Part shown: positions 6,644 through 16,227 of the stretch, in pieces
How positions within the stretch are numbered: the first letter of the stretch is position 1
How the letters are laid out: each line of letters opens with the position of its first letter
Origin: Pseudosporangium ferrugineum
GTDB taxonomy: Bacteria > Actinomycetota > Actinomycetes > Mycobacteriales > Micromonosporaceae
Assembly (NCBI RefSeq): GCF_003002065.1
Contig: NZ_PVZG01000028.1
Coordinates: 1-58,178, forward strand
DNA length: 58,178 nucleotides
Reading direction: 5' to 3'
The notes under the pieces: model-generated
What the model saw: the letters and a program-made list of their open reading frames with translations, nothing else
Databases searched by the model: none
What the model was told of the DNA's origin: nothing
Made by a program: the position numbers and the translations under genes

Positions 6644-9592
6644 CTAGGAGGCCTGGCGGCGGGGTGGTTGCTCGGCCATCGCCTCCAGGCGCCGGCGGCC
6701 CTGCTCCGCGGCGGAGGCGGCGCCCAGCTTCTCGAAGAGGCCGATCGAGCGGTGCCATTCCGCGGCGGCGGCCGCGGAGTCGCCCAGCTGGGCGAGGGCG
6801 TCGCCGTGGACGCGGATCGCCAGGGCCTCCAGGCGTGACCAGCGCAGCCGGCGGGTCAGGGCGAGGCCGCGGCGGACGTACTGGGCGGCGAGGCTGGCCG
6901 CGCCCATGTCGAGCAGGGCCTCCGCGCTGCGCACGAGGCTGCCCGCCTGCATCAGCGGCGAGCCCGACGGGCCGAGCGCGGTGAGGGACTGCTGGTGCAC
7001 GGCGAGGGCGTCGGCCGGGCGGCCCAGCCGCCGGTAGACCTGGCCGAGCCGGTAGTGCGCCATCACCGTGCCGTGCTCGTCGCGCAGCCGTTCGTAGATG
7101 GCGAGCTGCCGCTCCGCCTGGTGCAGCAGCGCCGGGTCGGCGTCGCCGCGGTCGAGGCGGATCTGCACCACGTTGCCGAGGGCGAGCGCCTCCACCGCCT
7201 CGTCGCCGGCCGTGCGCGCGGCCGTCATGGCCAGGTTGTAGACCTCCAGGGCCCGGTCGCCGTGGCCGGCGCGGCTCTCCAGGATGGCGAGGACGTTGAG
7301 GGTCATCGCGTACGTGACCTCGTCGGTGCCGTCCGCGCAGAGCAGCAGGGCCCGGTCGATGAGCTCGCGGGCGGCGCCGAGCTGCTCGATCTGCATCAGC
7401 GCGCCGCCCAGCATGTAGCCCAGCCGGCGTTCGGCCTGCCGGTCGCCGGTGCGGCGGGCGTGCTCGAGGACCGTACGCGCCACCGGCACCAGGTCATTCC
7501 AGCGGAACTCGGCGTGCAGCACCGGGTCGAGCACGAGCACCAGGTCGGCGGCGGTGCCGGGGTCGATGGCCGCGGTCTGCTCCACGACCTGCAGCGCGGC
7601 GGTGAGGTGCTGGGCGCCCCACCCGTACGCCTGCTGCTCGGTGGTGAAGGCCGGGCCGGGGGCGGCGGTCGGGCGCACGTGGTCGGGCACGGTCTGCCCG
7701 GGGCGGATCAGCCGGTAGGCGTTGCGGGTCGTGGCGAGCAGCAGGTCCAGCAGGCGGGTGAGGGCGCCGTCGCGTTCGGCGGTGCTCTCCTGATCCTCCG
7801 CGCGAGCCCGCGCGAACAGCCGCACGAGGTCGTGATACCGGTAGGACCCCCGGGCCGGCGACTCGAGCATGCCGGCGTCGACGAGCGACTCGACGACCCG
7901 TTCGACCTCGTCCGCGGGGCGGTCCAGCACCGCCGCCGCCTCGGCGAGCCCGAGCGTGGCGGGTGCGGGCAGGGCGAGCAGCCGGAACGCCCGGGCCTGC
8001 TCCTCGGCGAGCTGGCGGTATCCGAGCCAGAACGTCGCCTCGACGCCGAGCCCCTCGATGCGCAGCTCAGCGAGGCGGTGCTGCTCGTCCTCCAGGTGCC
8101 CGGCGGTCTCGGCGATGCTCCACTCGGGACGGACGGCCAGCCGCGCCGCCACGATCCGTACGGCCAGGGGCAGCCCGCCGCAGAGCGCGACCAGCCGCCG
8201 CACCGCCTGCTGCTCGGCCTCGACCCGGTCCCGCCCGACGACCCGGGACACCAGGCCGGCCGCGGTCTCGGCGTCGAGGCTCTGCACCGGCACCCGGTCC
8301 GAGGCGTGCAGGGTGCCGAGCCGGGAGCGGCTGGTCACCAGCACCGCGCAGCCGGCCGAGCCGGGCAGCAGCGGGATGACCTGCTCGGCGTCGTGGGCGT
8401 TGTCGAGAACCACCAGCACGCGCCGGCCGGACAGCACCGACCGGTAGTGCGCGGCCCGTTCGGGCAGGCCCGGGGGCACGTGCGCGTCGGCGCTGCCGAG
8501 CCCGCGCAGGAAGCCGGCCAGCACGTCGGCGGGGTTGACCGGGTCGTTCTCGACGCCGCGCAGGTCGACGTACAGCTGGCCGTCGGGGAACGCGTCGCGG
8601 ACCCGGTGGGCGGCGTGCACCGCGAGGGTCGTCTTGCCCGCGCCGCCCATGCCGGTCACGACGGTGACGGGCACGGCGGTGCCGCGCCCGGCGGCGCGCA
8701 GGGTGGCCTCCAGCCGGGTGACCTCGGCGGTGCGGCCGGTGAAGTCGGCCAGGTCGGCGGGGAGCTGGGCCGGGACGACGGGCTGCGCGGGTACGCCGGT
8801 CTCCACCGCCGGCTGCGCCAGGAGGGGGTCGTTGCGCAGCACGTGCCGGTGCAGCTCCTGCAGCGACGGGCCGGGTTCGACGCCGAGTTGCTCGTCGAGG
8901 ACCTGCCGGATGTCGGCGTACACGGCGAGCGACTCCGCCTGCCGGTCGCAGCGGTACAGCGCCACCATGAGCAGCCCGCGCAGCCGTTCCCGGAGCGGGT
9001 GCGCCGCGGTCAGGGCGGCGAGTTCGGGCACGATCTCGCGGTGCCGGCCGCACTCGAGCTCGAGTTCCAGGCACTTCTCCGTGACGCTCATCCGCAGCTC
9101 GCCGAGGCGGGCCCGTTCGGCCTCGGCGAACGGGCCGCGGATGCCGGCCAGCGGGGTGCCTTCGCCCATGGCCAGGGCGGTGCGCAGCACGTCGCGGGCG
9201 CGGGCCGGTTCGCCGCGGGCGGCGAGGTCGTCGGCCTCGACGACGCGCTGCTCGAAGTCGTCCAGGTCGAGGCTGCCGGCGTGCAGGCCCTGCAGGGCGT
9301 ACCCGTGCGGGCTGCTGACGATGACGCGGCCGTCGGGGGAGTCGCCCTGCCTGGTCTCCAGGGAGCGGCGCAGCTGGGAGATGTAGGTGTGCAGGACCGC
9401 GCCGGCGGTGGCGGGCGGTTCGTCGCCCCACACGGCGTCGATGAGCTCACCGGCGGTCACCGGACGGCGCCGGCGCAGCAGCAGCACCGCCAGCACGGCC
9501 CGTTGCCGCGGCGAGCCCAGCAGCAGCTCCGTGTCGCCGCGCCAGCAGCGCAAAGGCCCCAGCACGGAGAACCGCAGACCCTCTTTGCCCAA
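6644..9592 (-). CDS. AfsR/SARP-family regulator with NB-ARC ATPase and TPR domains
   Basis: From TTG 9592 the protein has 982 residues. Residues about 5-95 are an OmpR-like DNA-binding domain (LRFSVLGPLR...AVLAVLLLRRRR, ELIDAVWGD). A bacterial transcriptional-activator (BTAD) domain follows, to about 245. Next is an NB-ARC ATPase with Walker A GMGGAGKTTLA, Walker B RVLVVLDNA and LVTSRSR, and finally a TPR array (for example VMAHYRLGQVYRRLGRPADA). This is the classic AfsR layout of pleiotropic activators of antibiotic or developmental genes. Start choice: ATGs at 9664 and 9739 are in frame, but codons there have poor third-position GC, and GGAAGG precedes the TTG. No biosynthetic cluster lies next to it; the divergent gene is a secreted hydrolase. 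Confidence 0.88.
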   Translation of the reverse strand: MGKEGLRFSVLGPLRCWRGDTELLLGSPRQRAVLAVLLLRRRRPVTAGELIDAVWGDEPPATAGAVLHTYISQLRRSLETRQGDSPDGRVIVSSPHGYALQGLHAGSLDLDDFEQRVVEADDLAARGEPARARDVLRTALAMGEGTPLAGIRGPFAEAERARLGELRMSVTEKCLELELECGRHREIVPELAALTAAHPLRERLRGLLMVALYRCDRQAESLAVYADIRQVLDEQLGVEPGPSLQELHRHVLRNDPLLAQPAVETGVPAQPVVPAQLPADLADFTGRTAEVTRLEATLRAAGRGTAVPVTVVTGMGGAGKTTLAVHAAHRVRDAFPDGQLYVDLRGVENDPVNPADVLAGFLRGLGSADAHVPPGLPERAAHYRSVLSGRRVLVVLDNAHDAEQVIPLLPGSAGCAVLVTSRSRLGTLHASDRVPVQSLDAETAAGLVSRVVGRDRVEAEQQAVRRLVALCGGLPLAVRIVAARLAVRPEWSIAETAGHLEDEQHRLAELRIEGLGVEATFWLGYRQLAEEQARAFRLLALPAPATLGLAEAAAVLDRPADEVERVVESLVDAGMLESPARGSYRYHDLVRLFARARAEDQESTAERDGALTRLLDLLLATTRNAYRLIRPGQTVPDHVRPTAAPGPAFTTEQQAYGWGAQHLTAALQVVEQTAAIDPGTAADLVLVLDPVLHAEFRWNDLVPVARTVLEHARRTGDRQAERRLGYMLGGALMQIEQLGAARELIDRALLLCADGTDEVTYAMTLNVLAILESRAGHGDRALEVYNLAMTAARTAGDEAVEALALGNVVQIRLDRGDADPALLHQAERQLAIYERLRDEHGTVMAHYRLGQVYRRLGRPADALAVHQQSLTALGPSGSPLMQAGSLVRSAEALLDMGAASLAAQYVRRGLALTRRLRWSRLEALAIRVHGDALAQLGDSAAAAAEWHRSIGLFEKLGAASAAEQGRRRLEAMAEQPPRRQAS

Positions 9593-9750
9593 TGTTTCGG
9601 TGCCTTCCCGGACCGACCCCCGTCGGCTGCACAGATGTGCGGAATTCCGCCAACCATACGACATGGGCGCGCCCCGGCGGCGTACGGATCCCGGTGCCGG
9701 GCCTTGACAGGCTTCGACGCCGGTCATTGGATTCACCATGGAGGTAACTC

Positions 9751-11196
9751 ATGGTGGTGCGCCGGAAACACGTTGCGATCTTGGCCGCCGCGGTGCTGAC
9801 CGCCGGCCTCTCTTTCACCGCCCCGCCCGCCGCCGCGGCGCCCGCCGGATGTGCGGCTCCCGTGCCCAGCACCACCCGGCCCGGATACCTGGTCGCGGAC
9901 CCCGCCTGCAACCCCGACGGGACCCCGTTCGCCGCGCTGACCGACGGTGCGGGCGTACCGGTCTCGCGGGTGCGCACGGGCATCCGGGACGGGGCCGCGT
10001 ACCGGATCGAGGTGCCGGTGCGGTGGAACGGCGAGCTGGTCGTGTACGCCCACGGCTACCGCGGCACCGGCACCACCGTCTACGTCGACGACCCGGCGCT
10101 GCGGACCCACTACATCGCCCGCGGCTTCGCCTGGGCCGCCTCCAGCTACAGCACCAACGGCTACGACGTCGGTCAGGGCGTCCGCGACTCGTACGCCCTC
10201 CTCGACGTCTTCCGCCGGGTGACCGGCGTCCGGGCCCGGGCGGTCTACCTCAGCGGCGCGTCGATGGGCGGGCACGTCACCGCGGTGGGGATCGAGGAGC
10301 ATCCGCGCGCGTTCGCCGGGGCGATGCCGTACTGCGGCGTGCTGGGCGACACCGAGCTGTACGACTACTTCCTCGACGCCAACGTGACCGCCGCGGCGCT
10401 GGCGGGGGTCCCCATCGACTTCCCGCTGTCGCCCCCGGCCGACGAGGCCGAGCGGTGGCGCACCCGGGTGAGCGCGATGCTGCCCGCGCTCGGGGTGACC
10501 GCCGGCGCCCCGCCCGTGCTCACCGCGGCCGGGCGTACCTGGTCCGACGTGGTGGAGCGGCGCAGCGGCGGGGAGCGGCCCGGCTTCGACGGCGCGTTCG
10601 CGTACTGGAACTCCGCCCGCTCCCTCGCCCCGCTCGCCGACCTGCCGTTCCTGTTCGGGCTCTACCCGGGGATCACCGGCGGCACCGGCGGGATCGCTGC
10701 CGGCAACGTCACCGACAACCGGTTCACCGTCTACCGCAGCACCGACCGCCGGTGGCCCACCGCCGCCGAGTGGCGGCTCAACGCCGGGGTGCTGCGGGTA
10801 CGCCGGACCGCGCGGGCCGACCCGGGCCTGGCCGGCATCCCCCGCGTCGACGGCCGGCCCCCGGTGCCGGTGCTGTCGCTGCACGACCTCGGCGACCTGT
10901 TCGTACCGCTCTCCATGGAGCAGGCGTACGCCCGCCGCGCGGCGGCACACGGCCGGTCGCGGCTGTTCGTGTCGCGCGCGATCCGCGGCGTGGGCCACTG
11001 CGACTTCACCCCGGCCGAGCTGCAACAGGGCTTCGACGACCTCGTCGCCTGGGTACGCACCGGCCACCGCCCGCCGGGCGACGCGATCCTCGACCGGCGC
11101 ACGGTGGCGGACCCGGCGTTCGGCTGCCGCTGGACCGCCGGCGCCCACCCGGCGTTCGCCGCCCCGCCCTGCCCGGCGCGTCGGTTAGCCGATTGA
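9751..11196 (+). CDS. Secreted alpha/beta hydrolase
   Basis: The protein has 481 residues. It starts with a signal peptide (MVVRRKHVAILAAAVLTAG..., cleavage near PAAAA, about residue 30). A canonical alpha/beta fold follows: ELVVYAHGYRGTG carries the oxyanion region, and YLSGASMGGHV carries the nucleophile elbow G-x-S-x-G (Ser at about 171). VLSLHDLGDLFVP gives the acid and IRGVGHCDFT the catalytic His. Several cysteines suggest disulfides in the exported enzyme. GGAGGT at 9740-9745 is a strong SD for ATG 9751. It stands between two SARP-type regulators, either of which might control it. Substrate unknown: an esterase- or lipase-like activity on extracellular material is likely. Confidence 0.85.
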   Translation: MVVRRKHVAILAAAVLTAGLSFTAPPAAAAPAGCAAPVPSTTRPGYLVADPACNPDGTPFAALTDGAGVPVSRVRTGIRDGAAYRIEVPVRWNGELVVYAHGYRGTGTTVYVDDPALRTHYIARGFAWAASSYSTNGYDVGQGVRDSYALLDVFRRVTGVRARAVYLSGASMGGHVTAVGIEEHPRAFAGAMPYCGVLGDTELYDYFLDANVTAAALAGVPIDFPLSPPADEAERWRTRVSAMLPALGVTAGAPPVLTAAGRTWSDVVERRSGGERPGFDGAFAYWNSARSLAPLADLPFLFGLYPGITGGTGGIAAGNVTDNRFTVYRSTDRRWPTAAEWRLNAGVLRVRRTARADPGLAGIPRVDGRPPVPVLSLHDLGDLFVPLSMEQAYARRAAAHGRSRLFVSRAIRGVGHCDFTPAELQQGFDDLVAWVRTGHRPPGDAILDRRTVADPAFGCRWTAGAHPAFAAPPCPARRLAD

Positions 11197-11227
11197 CCTG
11201 GGGAGATTCGCGGCGTAGCAAGACGGG

Positions 11228-14002
11228 GTGGAGCCCCTGCGCCTGCGGCTGGTGGGGCCGCTCGTGCTGGAGCGCGGCGGCCGTGACCGGTCCGCGTCCG
11301 CGATCGGCAGCCGCAAGGCGCGGACGCTGCTGGCCCTGCTCGGGTGCGCCCGCGGCCGGCTGCTGACCGTCGACCGCATCGTGGCCGCGCTCTGGCCCGG
11401 CGACCCGCCGGCCCGGCCCGCGGAGAACGTCGCCACGCTGGTCAGCCGGATCCGCGCCGGTTCCGGGCCCGGCGTGGTGCTGGGCGGGCGCGCCGGGTAT
11501 CGCCTCGGCGACGAGGTCAGCACCGATCTGCACGAGGCCGCGCTGCTGCTGGGGCAGGCGGAGAGCCGGCTCGGTTCCTCGCCCGCCGCGGCCCGGGTCG
11601 CCGCCGGGCAGGCCCTGGAGCTGCTCCTCGCCGGGCCGCTGCTGGCCGGCGAGCCCGAGGCCGGGTGGGTGGTCGCGGCCCGGGCCGAGCAGGCCGAGAC
11701 CGTACGCCGGGCCCGCCGCGTGCTGGCCGGGGCGGCGCTGGCCACCGGGGCGCCGGCGGTCGCCCGGGACGTCGCGGCGGACGCGCTGGCCGCCGACCCG
11801 TACGACGAGGAGGCGTGCCGGGCGTTGATGCGCGCGTACGACTCGCTGGGGGAGCCGGTGCGCGCGCTGGCCGCGTACGAGAGCCTCCGGGCCGTGCTCG
11901 CCGGCGACCTGGGCGTGGATCCGGCGGCCGCGACCCGGGCCCTGCACGTGGCGATCCTGCGCGGCACCCCGGCGGTGGCCGCACCGCCGCCGCCGGCCGG
12001 GCTGGCCGGGCGCGACCGGGAGCTGACCCTGCTCGCGCAGGCCTGGGAGGACACCGCGGCGGGGCGCGGGGCGGTGCTGCTGATCAGCGGGGAGGCGGGC
12101 ATCGGCAAGACCCGGCTCGCCGACGAGCTGGCCCGGCGGGCGGCGGTGACCGGGCGGGTCCTGGCCACCCGCTGCTACGAGGCGGAACGGTCGCTGTTCC
12201 TGCAACCGGTCGTGGAGGCGCTCACCCGGTTGCTGCCCGGGCTGCCCGCCGACCGGGTACGCGACGCCGCCGGCGATCGGGCCCCGGCGCTGGCGGCGCT
12301 GGTGCCGGAGGCGGCGGACCTGCTCGGCGCGGCGGCGGCCGAGCGCGGCAGCCCGGACGTGCAGCGGCGGCGGGCGTACGACGCGGTCGTCACGTTCCTG
12401 ACCCGCCTGGCCCGGGACGAGGCGCTGCTGGTCACCGTCGACGACCTGCAGAACGCCGGGATCGCGACCGTGGAGCTGCTGCACTACCTGGCCCGGCGCG
12501 TCCGCGACGCCCGGGTGCTGGTGGTGGCCACCGTGCGCGACGGCGAGGGCGACCGGGCCCTGGCCACGCTGGCGCCGGTGGCCCGCGGCGTGGCGCTGGA
12601 ACCGCTGGACACCGCCGCGATCCGCCGGCTGGCCGAGGCCGCGGGCCAGGCCGGGCACGCCGAGGCCATCGAGCGGCGCACCCGGGGGCACACGCTGTTC
12701 GTGGTGGAGAGCCTTCGTGCGCTGGCGGCCGGCGATCCGGGCGTGCCGGAGTCGTTGCGCGCCGGGGTGCTCGCCCGGGTCCGGCGCGCCGGGGTGCAGG
12801 CCGAGGAGCTGCTGCGGGCCGCCGCGGTGCTGGGTCCCTCGTTCGCGCCCGGCACGGCGGCCGGGCTGCTGGGGGTGGCCGAGGCGGAGGCCGCGCGGCG
12901 GTGCGAGCGGCTGCTGCGGACCCGGCTGACCGTGGTCGCCGGGCGGGCGTACGAGTTCGCCAACGACCTGGTCCAGGAGGTGCTGTACGGCTCGCTGCCG
13001 GAGCCGACCCGGATCGCGTACCACCGGCGGGCCGCCGACCTGCTCTCGGAGCATCCGGAAGCGGTGGCCCGGCACGCCGCCGCCGCGGGGGACGACCGGC
13101 GGTCCGCGCGGGCGTGGCTCGCCGCGGGCACCTGCGCCGCCCAGCGGTACGCGATGGCCGACGCCGAGGCGCTCTACGACCGCGCGATCGAGGCCGCCGC
13201 CCGGATCGGCGACGCCGAGCTGCTGGGCCGGGGGCACCTGGCCCGTGGCCGGGTCCGGGAGACGTCGTTCGGGTTCGGCGAGGCGCTCGCCGATCACACC
13301 GCCGCGGTCCGGATCGGCCGGGAGACCGGGGACCGCCGGCTCCAGATGGACGCCCTGTACGAGCTCGGCGGGCCGTCCTGGGCGGGGATCGGCCGGCCGG
13401 TCGAGGAGGGCGCCGCGCACGTCCGCGACGGGCTGCGCCTGGCCGAGCAGCTCGGCGACCGCGGTGCCGAGGCCCGGCTGCTGGGCTGGCTCACCGTGCT
13501 CGACTGCAACCGGCTGGACTTCGGCGACGCGTTCCGGCACGGCCGCCGCGCGCGGGAGGCGGCGCTGGCCTCGGGCGACGAGCAGGCGCTGCTCGCCGCC
13601 TGGGACGCCCGCAAGACCACCCACGCCTACCTGGGGCAGGTCACCGAGCTGAGCGCGGTGCTGGCGGAGATGGAGCCGCGGGTGCGCCGCGCCGGCGACC
13701 TGCGCCTGTTGCAGTGGTGCGTGTTCGAGTCGGCGTTCCCGCACCTCGCGGCCGGCCGCTGGGACGACGCCGAGGCCCTGGTGCGCCGGGCGATCACGAT
13801 CAACCGGCGCTCCGGCTACACCGGCTACACCGCCTGGTACGTCGCCCACCTGGGCTGGATCGCCCGGCTGGCCGGACGGCACCGGGACGCGCTCGCGCAC
13901 GGCCGCGACGCCGCACGGATGGAGTCGCACGCCTGGTTCGCGGCGGCCGTGCAGGCCATGTACGCCACCACGCTGCTCGAGGCCGGCCGCGCCGCGGCAT
14001 GA
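11228..14002 (+). CDS. SARP-type / AAA ATPase regulator, apparently C-terminally truncated
   Basis: GTG at 11228 opens a 924-residue protein. It has a winged-helix DNA-binding domain (LRLRLVGPLVLERGG; RIVAALWPGD), a BTAD domain to about 245, an AAA-type ATPase (Walker A ISGEAGIGKTRLA; Walker B LLVTVDDLQN) and TPR-like helices. It resembles large ATP-dependent regulators whose TPR array usually continues further. Here the array stops abruptly at LLEAGRAAA, where sequence switches within a few bases to the reverse complement of a glycosyltransferase (junction about 13998). The stop codon is supplied by foreign sequence, so the C-terminus looks lost through a deletion. DNA-binding and ATPase parts are intact, so residual activity is possible. 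Confidence 0.8.
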   Translation: MEPLRLRLVGPLVLERGGRDRSASAIGSRKARTLLALLGCARGRLLTVDRIVAALWPGDPPARPAENVATLVSRIRAGSGPGVVLGGRAGYRLGDEVSTDLHEAALLLGQAESRLGSSPAAARVAAGQALELLLAGPLLAGEPEAGWVVAARAEQAETVRRARRVLAGAALATGAPAVARDVAADALAADPYDEEACRALMRAYDSLGEPVRALAAYESLRAVLAGDLGVDPAAATRALHVAILRGTPAVAAPPPPAGLAGRDRELTLLAQAWEDTAAGRGAVLLISGEAGIGKTRLADELARRAAVTGRVLATRCYEAERSLFLQPVVEALTRLLPGLPADRVRDAAGDRAPALAALVPEAADLLGAAAAERGSPDVQRRRAYDAVVTFLTRLARDEALLVTVDDLQNAGIATVELLHYLARRVRDARVLVVATVRDGEGDRALATLAPVARGVALEPLDTAAIRRLAEAAGQAGHAEAIERRTRGHTLFVVESLRALAAGDPGVPESLRAGVLARVRRAGVQAEELLRAAAVLGPSFAPGTAAGLLGVAEAEAARRCERLLRTRLTVVAGRAYEFANDLVQEVLYGSLPEPTRIAYHRRAADLLSEHPEAVARHAAAAGDDRRSARAWLAAGTCAAQRYAMADAEALYDRAIEAAARIGDAELLGRGHLARGRVRETSFGFGEALADHTAAVRIGRETGDRRLQMDALYELGGPSWAGIGRPVEEGAAHVRDGLRLAEQLGDRGAEARLLGWLTVLDCNRLDFGDAFRHGRRAREAALASGDEQALLAAWDARKTTHAYLGQVTELSAVLAEMEPRVRRAGDLRLLQWCVFESAFPHLAAGRWDDAEALVRRAITINRRSGYTGYTAWYVAHLGWIARLAGRHRDALAHGRDAARMESHAWFAAAVQAMYATTLLEAGRAAA

Positions 14003-14612
14003 AGTTGGCGACCAGGATCGCGTCCATCCGCCGGACGGCGTGGAAGGCGTGCAGGTCGTGGACGCCCGCCTCGGCGTCGACGTGCGCGGCCTCGGAGGCC
14101 AGGAACGCCGAGGCGGGGTGCACGCGTTCGCCGCGGCGGCGCAGCACCTCGGTGATCGGGTGCTGGGCGAGCCAGTCCACCTCGACGCCCGGGCGGTGCC
14201 GGCGCAGCGCCTCGGCGATCGCGACGTCGCGGCCGACGTGACCGAGACCGATCGGCGACGAGAGGAACAGGACCCGCCGGCCCGCCGGCGCGGGGCGGGC
14301 AGCGGCGTTCCCGGGCCGGTGAAGTCGCGCAGCAGCCGGTTGACCTCCACCGGCCGCCGGGTGTGCGGCAGGTGCCCGGAGCCGTCCAGCACCACGTCCC
14401 GCGCCCCGGTCAGCGCGGCGACGCCGGCCATCTCCGCCTGCGGCCGGCAGCCGTCCCGGGTGCCGCGGATGACCAGCACCGGGCAGCCGACGGCCCGCAG
14501 GACCGCCTCGGTGCCGGCCCGGCCGGTGGTGCAGCGGCGGCCCGCCTTCGACGCGATCAGCACCTCCGGCGTGGTCTGCAGCGCCCAGCCGACCGCGTCC
14601 TCCCGCTGCTTG
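13998..14612 (-). pseudogene. Internal fragment of an alpha/beta hydrolase - glycosyltransferase fusion gene
   Basis: On the minus strand, 14612 to about 14300 encodes the end of an alpha/beta hydrolase (SKQREDAVGWALQTTPEVL; CPVLVIRGTRDG; VLDGSGHLPHTRRPVEVNRLL). After a one-base frame change near 14290-14320 it continues as the start of a UGT-like glycosyltransferase (VLFLSSPIGLGHVGRDVAIA; VDWLAQHPITEVL; DLHAFHAVRRMDAILVANFM). This hydrolase-glycosyltransferase fusion exists in other actinomycetes, where both domains are complete. Here the hydrolase N-terminus and nearly all of the glycosyltransferase are missing, with sharp junctions at both ends (about 14612 and 13998). It cannot make a working protein. 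It marks two deletions that also clipped the flanking genes. Confidence 0.75.
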
Positions 14613-14624
14613 CTGGGCGCCACC

Positions 14625-15608
14625 ATGGCGGCCGGCGGGGTGGTCCTCGGCGAGCGGCTCGGCCTCTACCGCGCCCTCGCCGAGCGGCCGCGGACGCCGC
14701 AGGAGCTGGCCGCGGCCACCGGCACCGATCCGCGCTACGTCGAGGAGTGGCTGCGCGGGCAGGCCGCCGGTGGCTACGTGCGGTACGCCGACGGCACGTA
14801 CTCGATGAGCGAGGAGCAGGCGTTCGCCCTCACCGACCCGGACGGCCCGGTGTTCGTGCCCGGCGCGTTCCAGCTGGCGCTCGGGTCGCTGAAGGCGCTG
14901 CCCCGGATCACCGAGGCGGTCCGTACGGGCGCCGGCGTGGGCTGGCACGAGCACGACGGCGACGTGTTCGACGGCTGCGAGCGGTTCTTCCGCCCCGGCT
15001 ACCTGGCGAACCTGACGGCGTCCTGGCTGCCCGCCCTGGACGGGGTCGAGGACCGGCTGCGCGCCGGGGCGCACGTCGCCGACATCGGCTGCGGGCACGG
15101 GGCGTCGTCGGTGCTGCTGGCCGAGGCGTACCCGGCGGCGACGGTGCGGGGCTCGGACTATCACGAGGAGTCGGTGGCGGCTGCGCGCGTACGCGCCAAG
15201 GAGGCCGGCGTCGACGCCCGCGTGAGCTTCGACGTGGCCTCCGCGCAGACCTTCGCCGGTGGCCCGTACGACCTGGTCACGACGTTCGACGCGCTGCACG
15301 ACATGGGCGACCCGCTCGGCGCCGCCCGGCACGTCCGCGAGTCGCTGACCCCGAACGGCACGTGGATGATCGTCGAGCCGTACGCGGGCGACGCGGTGCC
15401 GGACAACCTGAACCCGGTCGGGCGGGTCTACTACTCGTTCTCGACCTTCCTGTGCGTGCCGAACGCCCTGTCCCAGCCGGGCGGGTACGCCCTGGGCGCG
15501 CAGGCCGGCGAGGCGGCGATCCGCCGGGTGGCCACGGACGCCGGCTTCACCCGTTTCCGCCGGGTCGCCGAGACCCCGTTCAACCTGGTGTTCGAGGCCC
15601 GGCCCTGA
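14625..15608 (+). CDS. Class I SAM-dependent methyltransferase, N-terminally truncated
   Basis: From the first available ATG (14625) the protein has 327 residues. Residues 1-80 are a winged-helix dimerisation-like domain (MAAGGVVLGERLGLYRAL; RYVEEWLRGQAAGGYV). A Rossmann SAM-binding domain follows, with motif I VADIGCGHGASSVLLAE at about 148, then TFDALHDMGDP and GTWMIVEPYAGD. Relatives have roughly 30 more N-terminal residues ending L-G-A-T-M-A-A-G. That LGAT is still encoded (14613-14624), then homology stops at the junction with the hydrolase fragment. The original start and promoter are therefore gone, and expression is doubtful. Substrate unknown. Confidence 0.75.
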   Translation: MAAGGVVLGERLGLYRALAERPRTPQELAAATGTDPRYVEEWLRGQAAGGYVRYADGTYSMSEEQAFALTDPDGPVFVPGAFQLALGSLKALPRITEAVRTGAGVGWHEHDGDVFDGCERFFRPGYLANLTASWLPALDGVEDRLRAGAHVADIGCGHGASSVLLAEAYPAATVRGSDYHEESVAAARVRAKEAGVDARVSFDVASAQTFAGGPYDLVTTFDALHDMGDPLGAARHVRESLTPNGTWMIVEPYAGDAVPDNLNPVGRVYYSFSTFLCVPNALSQPGGYALGAQAGEAAIRRVATDAGFTRFRRVAETPFNLVFEARP

Positions 15609-15615
15609 GGGTGGC

Positions 15616-16194
15616 TCAGCGGGGCAGCACCGTCACGACGATCCTGAGCACCTCGGCGTGGGCCGGCGGGCCGTCGGACCGGCCGGCGGCGAGCAGGTGG
15701 CCGGAGCCGATGAGGGTCAGGGCGAGGGTGTCCACATCGGCGCCCGCGGGGAGCCGCCCGCGTTCGCGCTCCGCGGCGAGGTAGCCGGCGATCATCGCGG
15801 CGGCGTCGGTGAGCAGCGGCACGCCCGCCGGGTAGCTCTCGCGGAGCCGGGCGCGCAGGTCGTCGCGGAAGATGAGCAGCCCGACGAGGGCCACGGCGAC
15901 GGAGGTGAACAGGTCCAGCAGGGCGGTCGTCACGTTGCCGGCCACCGTGCCCGTGCCGACGGTGGCGCGCAGCGCCGCGGCCTGGGCGCCGAGGCGGGTG
16001 ACCCGGTCGCGCACGAGGTCGGCGAGGAACGCGTCGAAGTCGGCGAAGTGGCGGTGCAGCACCCCCTTCGCCACGCCCGCCTCGGCCGTCACCGCCCGGC
16101 TGGTCAGCGCGGCGGCGCCGGATCGCACGAGGACGCGTTCGGCGGCGGCGAACAGTTGCTCGCGCACGTCGCGCAGGGCGATCCCCGTGGGCAT
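15616..16194 (-). CDS. TetR-family transcriptional regulator
   Basis: ATG at 16194 gives 192 residues. The N-terminal HTH is clear (REQLFAAAERVLVRSGAAAL, then TSRAVTAEAGVAKGVLHRHF, residues about 10-55). The rest is a variable helical ligand domain, including FRDDLRARLRESYPAG. It is divergent from a SAM methyltransferase across a 33-bp gap holding a 9+6+9 inverted repeat with -10 hexamers in its arms, so autoregulation together with the neighbour is likely. TAGAGT ends 7 nt before the ATG, consistent with a leaderless transcript. A GTG two codons upstream is an alternative start. Confidence 0.9.
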   Translation of the reverse strand: MPTGIALRDVREQLFAAAERVLVRSGAAALTSRAVTAEAGVAKGVLHRHFADFDAFLADLVRDRVTRLGAQAAALRATVGTGTVAGNVTTALLDLFTSVAVALVGLLIFRDDLRARLRESYPAGVPLLTDAAAMIAGYLAAERERGRLPAGADVDTLALTLIGSGHLLAAGRSDGPPAHAEVLRIVVTVLPR

Positions 16195-16199
16195 GCGCA

Positions 16200-16223
16200 C
16201 CACTCTAGGTCCCGCTAGAGTGG
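16200..16223. promoter_or_regulatory. TetR operator: inverted repeat carrying both divergent -10 boxes
   Basis: CCACTCTAG (16200-16208), six bases, then CTAGAGTGG (16215-16223): perfect 9-bp arms. TAGAGT occurs on the plus strand (16216-16221), 6 nt before ATG 16228, and on the minus strand (16207-16202), 7 nt before ATG 16194. Both genes would be transcribed leaderless from promoters embedded in the repeat. Repression by the adjacent TetR protein is the natural inference. Confidence 0.75.
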
Positions 16224-16227
16224 GCGC

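Noticed and set aside
6625..6655. Short direct repeat GGCTAGGAGGCTAGGAGGC at the GntR/SARP convergent ends
   Set aside because: Two units of 9 bases at a stop codon are within chance for GC-rich DNA and no function is suggested.
6644..14002. Antibiotic biosynthetic cluster around the two SARP-type regulators
   Set aside because: No PKS, NRPS, terpene or other scaffold gene is present; only a secreted hydrolase lies between them.
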